A stretch of 64,000 nt of DNA from JAOSJT01 sp035362335 (GTDB taxonomy: Bacteria; Bacteroidota; Ignavibacteria; SZUA-365). Position 1 is the first letter of the stretch. Every line of letters starts with the position of its first letter. The notes under the pieces are model-generated. The model searched no databases, was not told where the DNA came from, and saw only the letters and a program-made list of their open reading frames with translations. The DNA is taken from positions 1-64,000 of the forward strand of contig DAOSDL010000015.1 in NCBI GenBank assembly GCA_035362335.1, read 5' to 3'. The position numbers and the translations under genes are program-made. Below, in pieces: positions 11,369 through 20,422 of this stretch.

Positions 11369-12652
11369 TCAGACGGAGCCCCATTGGGGGATGCTTTCAC
11401 CCCATGCAGATATTGGGACTTGCAGGGAATCGAGAAGTTCTTGTTCGAGGCGATGAGATCTCTCGAATTCGATTACCTTTGCCATCGGTAGAGCACTCAC
11501 CAGATTGAATCCCGGAATAACGTTGAGGAAGCTCCGTTTGGTCTCACCGAACATTCGTTGCAGTTTCTCGGTGTCTTCTGCCGAAATTAGGCCAGCTCCT
11601 TCCCATTTCATAGTCAAATCTGCCAACGACATCTCCTCGAAATTCTTCTTTCCGATCTCATTGATGTTTGTAGCGAAGTAATCGAAATACTCAGATACGC
11701 GAAGCCCTGTATTTGCCCAGACTAAATGCTTTTGCATATGCGAGAAGTGGAGGTTCGGTCTGATTTGCCAGCCTTGGTTTTCCAAATTGAGAAATGCGCC
11801 TCGGTTAACTCGCTCAAAGAAAGCACGAGCCTGCTTTACAGTATCGCCCGGCCAAATTTTCAGCATAAGAACCTCCCCCCAATCCTCTGAATTAACGACT
11901 GAGAGATGGAGCTGCTGGACAGCCATCAAAGAAAGGTTGAGGTACGGTTGAGCGCCTGGTCTGACACCTACCTCGCAGCCAGTGCCTTGACCAATGGAAT
12001 TCAATAGCGTCTCTATCCTCCTCGTAAACGCTTCTTGCCGCTTGCCGCACAGTTCGAAAGTTCGGTACGGGCTGAGCGTGGGATGGAGATCTTCGACGAA
12101 GCGAAGAAAATCACTAGCAAGGCTTCGCGCGGAGTAGGTAGCTACTCGTGATCCGGAGCAGTTGAGTATTCCTTCAAGTACCTCGGCCCATTCAATTGAG
12201 ACAGCTTGTTCGAATAGTTCAACATCGTCAGCAAGATCGGTGAATGATTCGCGACTCGGCGACAGTTGTGTGATCCACACGTGGGATCGGCGGGGTTTGT
12301 TTTCGATTACCAAGACAAAGCCATCTGTATACTGAACGACTCCGTCATACCGGGCGGTTCTTTCGGATAGTCGCACATCAACCTGTGTGTCTAGGGACGT
12401 GTCTGACAATAGGACTGATACAACGAATGCGGCGTCCGTCCCAAGTTTAGCGGTTTGCGTAGAGACAGAGGCAGGTTCCCAGTCTGTCCTGATCGGCCAT
12501 CTTCCTGCAGGAAGTTTACCAATGATGAGATCACGTAGCATCCGTTGGAGTTCAGGGGCGTACTTCAACGCTACCATAAGCCCCCAGCTCAGTCGATCCT
12601 CGTGATGATCGGGTCGGTTTTCGAATGGTGAAAAGATGTCTACCTTGTGCAT
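11369..12652 (-). CDS. PD-(D/E)XK nuclease-like protein
   Basis: The 427-aa protein opens with SPFENRPDHHEDRLSWGLM, similar to the E(D/N)-R-L helix that starts several defence-linked nuclease families. Asp103 in RYDGVVQ, then Glu117 and Lys119 in VLVIENKP, form a D-x13-E-x-K pattern on adjacent strands, as in PD-(D/E)XK folds. The C-terminal ~250 residues are mixed alpha/beta and unrecognised. The 635-aa gene lies 177 bp upstream on the same strand, and both are held within the direct repeats. A DNA-targeting defence role is inferred from motif and context only. Confidence 0.55.
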   Translation of the reverse strand: MHKVDIFSPFENRPDHHEDRLSWGLMVALKYAPELQRMLRDLIIGKLPAGRWPIRTDWEPASVSTQTAKLGTDAAFVVSVLLSDTSLDTQVDVRLSERTARYDGVVQYTDGFVLVIENKPRRSHVWITQLSPSRESFTDLADDVELFEQAVSIEWAEVLEGILNCSGSRVATYSARSLASDFLRFVEDLHPTLSPYRTFELCGKRQEAFTRRIETLLNSIGQGTGCEVGVRPGAQPYLNLSLMAVQQLHLSVVNSEDWGEVLMLKIWPGDTVKQARAFFERVNRGAFLNLENQGWQIRPNLHFSHMQKHLVWANTGLRVSEYFDYFATNINEIGKKNFEEMSLADLTMKWEGAGLISAEDTEKLQRMFGETKRSFLNVIPGFNLVSALPMAKVIEFERSHRLEQELLDSLQVPISAWGESIPQWGSV

Positions 12653-12829
12653 GATGATCTTGGCCTCCGTCTAAAGTTATGCGGTGAGCTGACACGTCTT
12701 CGATAAAGTCCAACTGCCAAAATGTTGCCATTGGCGTGGGGGGCTCCACTCAGTTGCTGGGCAGCGACACGCGGTTGTGTTCGTAAAACTTTTCAAATAG
12801 CCTCTCAAATAGCCTCGTTCGAGTACAGA

Positions 12830-14737
12830 TCATCCACTTCGCTTAATGATAGCTTGTATAGCCCCGTCAAGGCGTTTGCTGATCTTGCGTAAGCTATCTG
12901 CAACAACTTTGAGAAGAAGGAGATAGTCTGAGCGGTGCCAGTTCTTCTCAGGGAGGCCAAGTTGCACTGCTGTCTTCGAGGCCTGAGCGTTGTTCGGTGC
13001 GTGAGCAAGCCCGCCGTAAGTTCTTAGGTCATATAGGAAAGCCAATGGAGCAAATTCGTCTCGTAACCTTCTGTATGCACTTTCCAATTCCTCAAGTAGC
13101 TCAGGCTCGCCTTCATCATGAGCTTTACCCTCCGCTTGCTTCACTAAACTCGGAATGATCACAATGTCGGCTTGGAATTCTTCGAATAGCGTCGCAATCA
13201 AGGTTAACCGCTGTAGGAGATTACGTGAACCAAGAGGTCGGGGTGGAGTCTCGTCGATCATGTGGAGATTTGGGTATATAGCAATCAACAGTTTCCTTAG
13301 TGACGCTGGTTTCAGCGCCTCAAGAACCAGCGTTGAAGCGAGAGTCGCTCGTTTCATGAATTCGTCATCATCCGCTGTAGCAGGATATACCCATTTCAGC
13401 TGTCGGGCAGCTAAACTATTGAGTGATCCTTGCCAAAGCGGTTCCGGAATCGTCACACCAAGCGAACCGGCTAATTCTTCGAAGGCATAATTGAGATCGT
13501 CAAGTGCTTGGACAAGGGAATTGACTGCGTCAGCCACCGTCTGTTCGTCTCTGAGTGTCTCTATCGCCTCTTGACTTGGCGGTTCGACTGCATACTGTTT
13601 CCAGTGTGGCCACTCCTCAAAAGGGACCCCCTCAGCAAAGTCGCCGATGGCAGTGGCAAGTAGTTCGTTCCCAATCCTCGCCGTACTGCGGTTAAGCCCC
13701 CAGTAATGGTGACATGAAACAGAACCATTATCCGCTATCTCGAAACCTGAAGCCCCTTCATATTTAGTCAATACCTCCTGACGAAACCAGACGCAATCCA
13801 TAAAGTCGCAGACGCTACCTTCGAATGTGCTCACTTCATTACCGCGAAAGCGGGTCCAACGTGCAGGGGCCACTGGACCGACCCGAGTAGGCAGCGTGAA
13901 CATGTATGGGTCGAAGGGCGGCTGGTCGGCCCATGGATCGTCGACATTGATCGCTGGCGGTCTAATCTCGATCCACAGGTGCAACCTTCGTTGGAGGAAT
14001 GGTGTAGGATCCCTCTGGAGCCCCCAATTTTGCACGACGACCTTCGCGCCCTGTTCTGGCGACCCCAAAGTCACGTCCTCGTTCGCAAATGCATCAATCT
14101 TTCTTTGAGTCTGTGCAAATAGATGCAGGTGGCGATAATGGCCGACGAGTAATGTCTTTTGACGCGACTGGAGGTATTTACTCAGATAATCGACTCTTAT
14201 TTCAACGACTTCCAGTTTGCTCGAGCCAATCACACGCTGAACTATTGCGTCAACTCCTTTACGCGGGTCCCACCAAATGCCATTGCCGTGCGCTTTTTCC
14301 ACCAACTCAAAGAAGAGCCATAAGTCCGGATTAATAATAAGCTCGAAACCAGAGGATGTGGGATTCCTAAAAACCAATGGCTCACCGATAGCGGAGTCAT
14401 GCGTTAGATCAAACTGGTGAAAGGGACTGTACCTATATTCTTTCTCTCCATCCACATAGTGAACTGAGCCACTCGGCTTCCCAAGCCTGCCGAGAACGTT
14501 GTCGATAGAATCTAAGGTTTCAAAAATCTTAGCAAAGCACTCAGGATCGATTAGAATGCTTTGGCGTTCGACAACATCCTCAACTTCCCGTTCGTCGCGA
14601 CGAGGTTCGATAGTCCACGCGCCAAGTCTGAACCATGGACCACCTAAGCGCTCTGCAAACAGATCCCCGGAGAAATCCAACTCAGGGATATCAAACAAGT
14701 GATCTGGAGCGTCACTTCTGTTGATTATCACCGGCAT
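12830..14737 (-). CDS. Unrecognised 635-aa partner of the PD-(D/E)XK-like gene
   Basis: I do not recognise this protein. It is soluble, acidic, and mixed alpha/beta to about residue 350. The rest is mainly helical, with a conserved-looking GGLAHAPNNAQAS turn near the C-terminus that resembles the RNxxAH-like turns of HEPN proteins but lacks a clear motif. There is no Walker motif, transmembrane helix or signal. It is upstream of and co-oriented with the nuclease-like gene, and the pair fills most of the repeat-bounded segment, so a two-gene system is plausible. The start at 14737 (MPVIINRSDAP) is the first in-frame ATG after a spacer with no other gene. Confidence 0.45.
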   Translation of the reverse strand: MPVIINRSDAPDHLFDIPELDFSGDLFAERLGGPWFRLGAWTIEPRRDEREVEDVVERQSILIDPECFAKIFETLDSIDNVLGRLGKPSGSVHYVDGEKEYRYSPFHQFDLTHDSAIGEPLVFRNPTSSGFELIINPDLWLFFELVEKAHGNGIWWDPRKGVDAIVQRVIGSSKLEVVEIRVDYLSKYLQSRQKTLLVGHYRHLHLFAQTQRKIDAFANEDVTLGSPEQGAKVVVQNWGLQRDPTPFLQRRLHLWIEIRPPAINVDDPWADQPPFDPYMFTLPTRVGPVAPARWTRFRGNEVSTFEGSVCDFMDCVWFRQEVLTKYEGASGFEIADNGSVSCHHYWGLNRSTARIGNELLATAIGDFAEGVPFEEWPHWKQYAVEPPSQEAIETLRDEQTVADAVNSLVQALDDLNYAFEELAGSLGVTIPEPLWQGSLNSLAARQLKWVYPATADDDEFMKRATLASTLVLEALKPASLRKLLIAIYPNLHMIDETPPRPLGSRNLLQRLTLIATLFEEFQADIVIIPSLVKQAEGKAHDEGEPELLEELESAYRRLRDEFAPLAFLYDLRTYGGLAHAPNNAQASKTAVQLGLPEKNWHRSDYLLLLKVVADSLRKISKRLDGAIQAIIKRSG

Positions 14738-14887
14738 TTTACAACCATTTATTGATTGAACATTTTGCCCTAATTCCGTGAGTTCCGATCCTTGAGATAC
14801 GCGTTTGAGGCAATATTTTGTTTACGCGCCACTTTCTACCTTCGGCAAGAACTCACCTGGCATGTTGCGCACATCCGAGACGGTTAG

Positions 14888-15083
14888 TTCTGTGTTGAAT
14901 TAATACCTTCGCTCCGATCACCGGAGCCGTTCCGGCATGTACATGGTCATAATATCCGATACATTGAGTGCGTGAAATCGTCATAAAAATCGAATCGGTC
15001 ATGTGAAAGGAACTGGCCATCTCGGAAGTCACTCTCGATCAGGATATTTGGGACGCGCAGATGGTGCTACTCACGGATTCAGG
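14888..15083. repeat. 196-bp direct repeat, copy 2
   Basis: Same orientation and length as 9808-10003, with about nine base differences. It ends at CACGGATTCAGG, immediately before the TTAATTAACCAC of the first palindrome of the AT-rich array, so a junction between two mobile segments lies at about 15084. The rest of 14738-15124 holds no gene. Confidence 0.85.
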
Positions 15084-15134
15084 GTTTAATTAACCACGTC
15101 ACCCGCCATTGAGCCAAACGCTTGTTAGCGGCTG
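15084..15134. repeat. Truncated attC-like element 1
   Basis: Read on the minus strand, the segment has the right-hand features of the elements at 16103 and 18313: GCTAACAAGCGTTTGG, a short GC block, then GTGGTTAATTAA. The opposite arm is missing where the 196-bp repeat begins. The CTAAC core includes the stop codon of the AbiC-like gene. Confidence 0.45.
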
Positions 15135-16033
15135 TGCTGTATGTCATTTGGCGTGAAGGCTTTTTTATCATACAAGCCTGCATGCATTTTGTCCGCAATA
15201 AGGCTTGTCGGTATGTTTTTAAAAAATGAATAATGCTCTACAAGAGGCTTGAATTTGTTCTTGCCGTTCGCACTTAAACAATTATAGAATATCCAAAGTA
15301 GTTCATAGTCTGATATTTGAGACCTAATTATACTGGTATACCGATACTTAATTTTGCAAATCTCCTCTTTTGAAACCGTTCTACTGTCATAAAAAAAGTC
15401 CGTTTGGTCAACCAACTTTATCATTCGATAAAGATTTCTAAAGTAATGGCCAAAGTCCGTCTGAGCAGTTTCGTAATGGGACATGTATATTTCTTCGTAT
15501 TTGTCAGGATGTTCTTTGAGTTTTGGAAGCATCAAATTGTACCGGTGTCGAAATACGTCTCGTCCTTTTATTGTCACAGCCTCCATTTCCTCTGGCTTCA
15601 TCGTCTTAAAACCTTTTTCGATAAAATTTTTTTTTCTCTTTTTGCTCACGTAATATCTGTAATCAATAGCAGATACAATTTGGTGATGAAGGTTGAGAAT
15701 GCTAAAAAAAGTGTTTTCAAAACGTTGAAGCTTCAAAGTTTCGTTTTGTGTTTCAAACTCAGCTCTCGTGGATCTGAGTTCTTCTCTTTGTAATTTTAGT
15801 TCTTTACGTTGCAGCAATATGGTTAGGATAATACCTGCGAATGCAAGTCCAGAAAACAATGCGTTTACTGAACCGAACATATCACCAAACGTCCCTCTGG
15901 CTCCTTCTTCTAAGTCTTTCAATAAAATATATGTTAAAGTCCATAGTCCAATAATTGCAATTGTTACAATCACAGAAGCAGCAATGATACCATTGTCGCC
16001 GTCTTCGTTGCATTGTGTATTTTTTGTTTTCAT
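15125..16033 (-). CDS. Putative phage abortive infection protein (AbiC-like)
   Basis: About 302 aa from an ATG at 16033 (MKTKNTQ); 16072 and 16159 are alternative in-frame starts. Two transmembrane helices lie near residues 16-38 and 56-74, the second in NALFSGLAFAGIILTILL, followed by a coiled coil (QRKELKLQREELRSTR) and FENTFFSILNLHHQIV. This order matches the putative phage abortive infection (PutAbiC) family known from Bacteroidota and Lactococcus AbiC. The C-terminal ~180 residues are helical and basic. It is AT-rich, unlike the flanking DNA, and is followed directly by an attC-like half-element. Function is by family resemblance. Confidence 0.7.
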   Translation of the reverse strand: MKTKNTQCNEDGDNGIIAASVIVTIAIIGLWTLTYILLKDLEEGARGTFGDMFGSVNALFSGLAFAGIILTILLQRKELKLQREELRSTRAEFETQNETLKLQRFENTFFSILNLHHQIVSAIDYRYYVSKKRKKNFIEKGFKTMKPEEMEAVTIKGRDVFRHRYNLMLPKLKEHPDKYEEIYMSHYETAQTDFGHYFRNLYRMIKLVDQTDFFYDSRTVSKEEICKIKYRYTSIIRSQISDYELLWIFYNCLSANGKNKFKPLVEHYSFFKNIPTSLIADKMHAGLYDKKAFTPNDIQHSR

Positions 16034-16102
16034 CGCCAATTTTGTCAATAATGTGACTATTTCTTGTCGCATTGTTTGAGTTCGCACTGTTCTCCACGCC
16101 TT

Positions 16103-16236
16103 GCCGAAAACGCTATGTCGTTTGCCGCAGTGGGGGATTTCGGAGCACTTGACTGTCAACTAAGCACAAATGTTGGCAGAAGCAATGCACTTGATTTAAC
16201 CACGCAAGCCCCCATTTCGACAAACGGCTGTTAGGC
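16103..16236. repeat. attC-like imperfect palindrome 2
   Basis: Between two same-strand genes. Arms at ~16119-16142 (CGTTTGCCGCAGTGGGGGAT...) and ~16204-16227 (...CCCCCATTTCGACAAACG) are inverted, with mismatches, around a ~60-base centre. On the minus strand the gene-proximal end reads GCCTAACAGCC, fitting the RYYYAAC core of integron attC sites. The GTGGTTAA block shared with elements 1 and 3 is present. The far end does not match GTTRRRY well. Confidence 0.5.
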
Positions 16237-16251
16237 TCAGTATTTCTCTTT

Positions 16252-18282
16252 TTATAAGTCTGCAATGGATGTCTGTATTTGTGCAATTTCATTAGCACTC
16301 AGCTGATTATTTGCTTGTTGCGTAAATACAACCCCAGTTGCCTGAGCAAATCTTGAAGCTACCGTATGTGTGTATGTCCCATTAATAGTTCTTCTTGATG
16401 AGTAACTCAATAAGCAGGCTGCTTTTGCTCTAGTAATAGCCACATAAAATAGTCTTGCATTTTCTAGAATAAGACCTGGAGATTGCTGCGACCGTAATGT
16501 TGGAAAGATACCTTCTTCTAATCCGTGAATAAAGACAATTTTGGAATCAAGTCCTTTTGAAGAATGAAAAGACATAATTCTAATTTTGTCGAGAGGGTTT
16601 TGTGCAGGCGGATTGTTCCCTTGATGATTTTGCCTTTGAAGAATATTGGCGATAATGCTGGACTTTACAACTTCGGAATCCGTTTCAATGTATTCCTTAA
16701 GTTCCGAAAGAGTCATTGATAATGGTATATTTTGAATTTGATTTCTCCAATCAGTCACTTCAGCTTGAGTGAAATTGATTAAAATAATTTGGTCAATATC
16801 ACCAGCTCTTTGGTTTAAGTCTTCATTTAAGTTCCAAGCGTTAACTATATTTATATTACTAATGGCTTTATTAATTGCATTCGGTTCTCGGTTTGCAAAA
16901 ACATTATTTGGCAATGGTTGATAAAATATATTTCTGTAATTCAAGTTGTTTGCAATAACCTTATTTGCAATAGAATTAGTTGTTCTTTGTCCAATGCCCC
17001 TTGGAGCTCCCAACAGCACTCTATGTGCAACATAATCATTTGCATCAGTTAATATTCGCAATAGGCTTATTAGAAATCTACCATGGTCGGAATCTTTAAA
17101 AACATCTCTTTGATTTGCATCAAAAGGTATGTTTCTTACTCCTAATGCATCAGTGATTGGGTCGAGCAAGGTTCTTTTGTTTCCCAAAAGAATCATTATG
17201 TCCTTAGGGGAAATGCCGCTATTAATAAGACTAGCACAACTATTTGCAATGTATTCTACTTCTTGGTTGGCAGTGTTGAATCTGTTGCCAACAATATACC
17301 CATTGTTAGTTGGATTGGAAGCGGAATAAACCGAAGTTAAATTCTTAGGAATCCTATTTGGGTCAGGATATGTATTCAATACATTTGCAGCAGCACCTAA
17401 AATATTAACTGTGCAACGGAAACAGTCTTTTAATAAATGATTACTTGCAATTGGATAGTTAACAACAAAGTTCTGAATCCCTTGCGGGAAGGCAAATCGA
17501 AATGAATATATGCTTTGGTCGTCATCACCCGATACGAATACATTAACCCCACGTTGGATAAGTATATCAATGAATTGGAAATCACAAGGATTTAAGTCTT
17601 GAACTTCATCAATAATTACATGCTCAACTCCAAGCTCTGCCACAGGGTCAATATGTCCACCATTTATTGCGTCCACACAAGTCCGTATAACTTCTCCCGG
17701 TAATACGCAAGAATAAGTTTGTGTTCTTGTTGCATAGTGCCCATTAAAATAATTTCTTTCTTGTTGTGAAACAGGATTGTTAAGAGGTGGCAAGTTGGCT
17801 GGATTCCAAACCCCAGTGCTCCAAAATGCTTCATGGTCTCTTCTTATTTCACTAGCTCTTGTTGGTGTTATGCCAATTGAACTACTGAATTCGCTGTCGA
17901 AAATGTTGTCCAACTCCCAATCATCCAAGATTACTGGGTCAGTTGGATATTGCGCTAAGTTACCCGTCTTGCGTAAAATATATAAAGCTAACGAGTGCAA
18001 AGTCGACACTCTAACTCTATGTATATCATTTATTCCAACACTTTGCCCTTTGGATTGAATTCTACGTCTTAAATCATTTGCCGCTGCTCTTGTAAATGAA
18101 ACAGCGATAATGTTGTCGGGTAAAATATTTTGGTTTTGAATTAACCATGAAACTCGTCCTTCAATTACAAAAGACTTACCTGTTCCTGGACCAGCAACAA
18201 GTCTGACCGCTTGTGTCAAATCTTGCGCAGCCGCGTCTTGAACTATTTTTGCTTGATTTATTTGTTGCTGTGTTATTGCCAT
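16252..18282 (-). CDS. UvrD/PcrA-like superfamily 1 DNA helicase
   Basis: 676 aa from an ATG at 18282 (MAITQQQINQAK); an upstream in-frame ATG at 18306 lies in the palindrome flank. Motif I is GPGTGKS (~31-37), motif Ia SFTRAAANDLRRR, motif II IIDEVQDLNP, motif III GDDDQSIYSFR, and motifs V-VI include SFHSSKGLDSKIVFIHGLEEG and FYVAITRAK. It is complete but shorter than housekeeping UvrD, with an Asn/Gln-rich composition typical of AT-rich donors. It could support recombination or defence, as UvrD-like proteins do in systems such as Gabija, but no GajA-like neighbour exists. It sits between attC-like elements as a separate cassette. Confidence 0.88.
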   Translation of the reverse strand: MAITQQQINQAKIVQDAAAQDLTQAVRLVAGPGTGKSFVIEGRVSWLIQNQNILPDNIIAVSFTRAAANDLRRRIQSKGQSVGINDIHRVRVSTLHSLALYILRKTGNLAQYPTDPVILDDWELDNIFDSEFSSSIGITPTRASEIRRDHEAFWSTGVWNPANLPPLNNPVSQQERNYFNGHYATRTQTYSCVLPGEVIRTCVDAINGGHIDPVAELGVEHVIIDEVQDLNPCDFQFIDILIQRGVNVFVSGDDDQSIYSFRFAFPQGIQNFVVNYPIASNHLLKDCFRCTVNILGAAANVLNTYPDPNRIPKNLTSVYSASNPTNNGYIVGNRFNTANQEVEYIANSCASLINSGISPKDIMILLGNKRTLLDPITDALGVRNIPFDANQRDVFKDSDHGRFLISLLRILTDANDYVAHRVLLGAPRGIGQRTTNSIANKVIANNLNYRNIFYQPLPNNVFANREPNAINKAISNINIVNAWNLNEDLNQRAGDIDQIILINFTQAEVTDWRNQIQNIPLSMTLSELKEYIETDSEVVKSSIIANILQRQNHQGNNPPAQNPLDKIRIMSFHSSKGLDSKIVFIHGLEEGIFPTLRSQQSPGLILENARLFYVAITRAKAACLLSYSSRRTINGTYTHTVASRFAQATGVVFTQQANNQLSANEIAQIQTSIADL

Positions 18283-18312
18283 GTAGTCGTGTTTTAAATA
18301 TTGCACCTAAAG

Positions 18313-18445
18313 GTTTCGGGCTTGGCGAAAGTGGCGATTTTCACCACAAATTTTGATGCGGAGTACGAAACTTTAATTAACCACAAATGTGTCCGCAGAG
18401 CACTAAACCGCCACTTTTGCCAAACCCGTGTTATAGCCAGTGCTC
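18313..18445. repeat. attC-like imperfect palindrome 3
   Basis: The strongest of the palindromes. GTTTCGGGCTTGGCGAAAG with following GTGGCGATTT (18313-18340) pairs with AAACCGCCACTTTTGCC and AAACCCG (18405-18428), with few mismatches. The centre carries TTAATTAACCACAA, shared with element 1. The gene-proximal end has GTTATAGCCAGTGCT (18430-18444), repeated in inverse orientation as AGCATTGGCTATAAC upstream of the next gene. Confidence 0.6.
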
Positions 18446-18448
18446 CTG

Positions 18449-19483
18449 TTAATCATTCTCATTAAACAAGTAAATTCCTTTTGTTTTTTCCAAATTGTCC
18501 TTTACAAACCAAGATATTCTTACGCTGTCCTTAACGTATGATGGTGCGTCTCCCGGAACAGAATAACTACACAAGTCCCAAGTGTAATGTGGGAATATGT
18601 CTAAAAAATTCATTATCGCTTTTTCTTTTAGTAATCGTCTAGACGGATTGCTAAATACAAGATTGAAGCTCTTTTCAAGCGTCCAAGAGTTTTTTACTCT
18701 TTTAGAATAGTATTCGTTGTGTTTGAAATATTGATTTGTGAGAATTACTAAGTCTACGTTGTTGTATTTGGTTCCGTCCGCATAACTTTCAGATGTAAAA
18801 AGTCCTTGGTTTGCGAATAAATAATAATGCCATTTTTGGATATCTCTTTCATCATCACAACCGACAAGCAAAATATTTACTTCATTTTCATTCGGTGTTG
18901 GATTGAATTTTTCGTGGGCAAGTTCAAGAAAACCTTTTAGGTTATTGTCCATATTTTTAGCATCTAAATGAGGTTGAGTTTGTTCACCTTTTTTCGCCAT
19001 TCCTTCATTTAATGCTTTTGATATAACTTCTTTCGTTTCTTGTCTTTCTGGTATTCTGCCAACTGTTTCATACTTAAAGGCGTCCTGAGAGTCAACTGCT
19101 TCTTTTGCTACAAAGTCAGAGCATTTTACTTCTATATTGTATAAATAGGATTTGTCTGTGAACTGAACGTCAACGTCTTTGTCGTTACTAGGATTTATTT
19201 TTGCTTCAACTCTGAAATTTTCATTATGCTTTTCAGCAAAATATCGAACAGTTGCCGTTTCAACAGCATATTGAATAAACGTCTTCGGCAAGAATGCTTG
19301 TTGTTTTATTAGCATTTTTTCGGCCAACCAAAACTTAAACTCCTTTTCAGTCATTACACTTTTTAAAATTGTCGCTGCTTCTAAAAACTCATCGTAATAA
19401 TGGCTTTTGTCCTGTCGAGATTTAACAAGATAATGGTCTGCTAAATTTAAAATTGCGTCAAGCTGTTTATTTATTTCTTCCAT
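18449..19483 (-). CDS. PD-(D/E)XK-type restriction-nuclease-like protein
   Basis: The 344-aa protein has an N-terminal helix with Glu75 (YAVETATVRYF). Asp103/Asp105 lie in KDVDVQFTD, and Glu118 and Lys120 in YNIEVKC, together the layout of a PD-(D/E)XK nuclease core. The C-terminal ~200 residues are unrecognised. No methyltransferase is next to it, so it is not an obvious type II restriction pair. It may be a solitary defence nuclease or act with the neighbouring helicase. It is AT-rich and flanked by inverted GTTATAGCCARTGCT copies, as expected of a cassette gene. Confidence 0.6.
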   Translation of the reverse strand: MEEINKQLDAILNLADHYLVKSRQDKSHYYDEFLEAATILKSVMTEKEFKFWLAEKMLIKQQAFLPKTFIQYAVETATVRYFAEKHNENFRVEAKINPSNDKDVDVQFTDKSYLYNIEVKCSDFVAKEAVDSQDAFKYETVGRIPERQETKEVISKALNEGMAKKGEQTQPHLDAKNMDNNLKGFLELAHEKFNPTPNENEVNILLVGCDDERDIQKWHYYLFANQGLFTSESYADGTKYNNVDLVILTNQYFKHNEYYSKRVKNSWTLEKSFNLVFSNPSRRLLKEKAIMNFLDIFPHYTWDLCSYSVPGDAPSYVKDSVRISWFVKDNLEKTKGIYLFNEND

Positions 19484-19497
19484 TAGTCTGTTTTTTT

Positions 19498-19516
19498 AGC
19501 ATTGGCTATAACTTGC
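19498..19516. repeat. Cassette junction half-site
   Basis: AGCATTGGCTATAACTTGC is the inverse of GTTATAGCCAGTGCT at 18430-18444 with one change. On the minus strand it lies 5' of the nuclease-like gene in the orientation expected for the upstream boundary of a cassette. No palindrome partner is visible to its right, where GC-richer DNA begins. Confidence 0.4.
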
Positions 19517-20290
19517 TTATATGTACACAATATTCATACAATACACGCAATTTCCTGCGGCTTTGTATGACCGCGGCCACCCACTACAATTCTGCCATCA
19601 CTCTTCAGTTCCTGCAAATCCTCTACTCGTGACTGAATGCGCTTAATATTTGTTACCGTCAAAGCTGTGTGCATCTCCGTGCCATTTGAACCGGCGTATT
19701 CGAACACTTTCGGATTCTCTCGATTATGTCCCATCTCTCCGAGCTAGTGCGTGCTCTCGTCGTACTGACAGGCAATCGGAATAACTCGTACTCTCCGCGT
19801 CGTGTACGGCATGTTCCTACCTACCACCCCGTATCACCACACCCCATCTCCCACTTTCGCACTCACAAGGGAGAGATGGAAGCACATTCGAAGCTCTTAC
19901 ACGGGGCACAACGCTCATCGCCATCCGTCGCAACTGAAACAATGGGCGATAATAGCTAATATTGTCGTCAAAGGCAAGATGTGGTGAACTCTCGGGCAGA
20001 TTTATTTTCGATGAGCAGCGCAACCCACGCCATTCTTCCGCCCTGAAGCGATTCGTTGTTGCTGCTTGCCTCCATCCCGGCGGCGATTCCCTTCCCGATT
20101 AACCCGGCGGCTCCAGGGGCAAAACGAGGAAAAGTAAAAAGGGCAACCGACCGCAGCCCCTTTCACCATTTTCCTTTTCACACAAACACCTTTCCGACTG
20201 TCCCGGTCATCGCCTTCAACAATCCGCTTGCAGTAGAATCCGCTCGCCCCCCCTCCTTACTCTCACGACCTCATTACTCTCTTCCCACAT
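19517..20290. other. Gene-poor junction between accessory array and phage module
   Basis: No complete gene is supported. A minus-strand frame at 19534-19734 (66 aa, with VFEYAGSNGTEMHTALTVTN) has protein-like composition and may be a truncated gene. At 19940-19979 a degenerate copy of 4011-4050 appears. Bases 20056-20290 are pyrimidine-rich on the plus strand without a convincing frame. The phage terminator begins at 20291. Confidence 0.4.
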
Positions 20291-20345
20291 AAAAAAGCTT
20301 CAGCTCTCAGGACTGTGTGGAAGTACGGCCGTTGAGAGCTGAAGG
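20291..20345 (-). terminator. Rho-independent terminator of the leftward phage operon
   Basis: CTTCAGCTCTCA (20298-20309) and TGAGAGCTGAAG (20333-20344) pair perfectly over 12 bp around a 23-base loop. On the minus strand the stem is followed by GCTTTTTT. This suits the end of the long leftward transcript and marks the likely left limit of the phage module. Confidence 0.85.
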
Positions 20346-20422
20346 AGGATGCAATGCGGTATCCGCGTGAATCGGCTGGATTCGCGGATTTTACTACGTT
20401 TGTCCCATGGTTCGTCCCTGCC

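Noticed and set aside
16252..18282. Gabija system (GajB helicase)
   Set aside because: The UvrD-like gene lacks an adjacent GajA-type ATPase-TOPRIM gene and sits in its own cassette.
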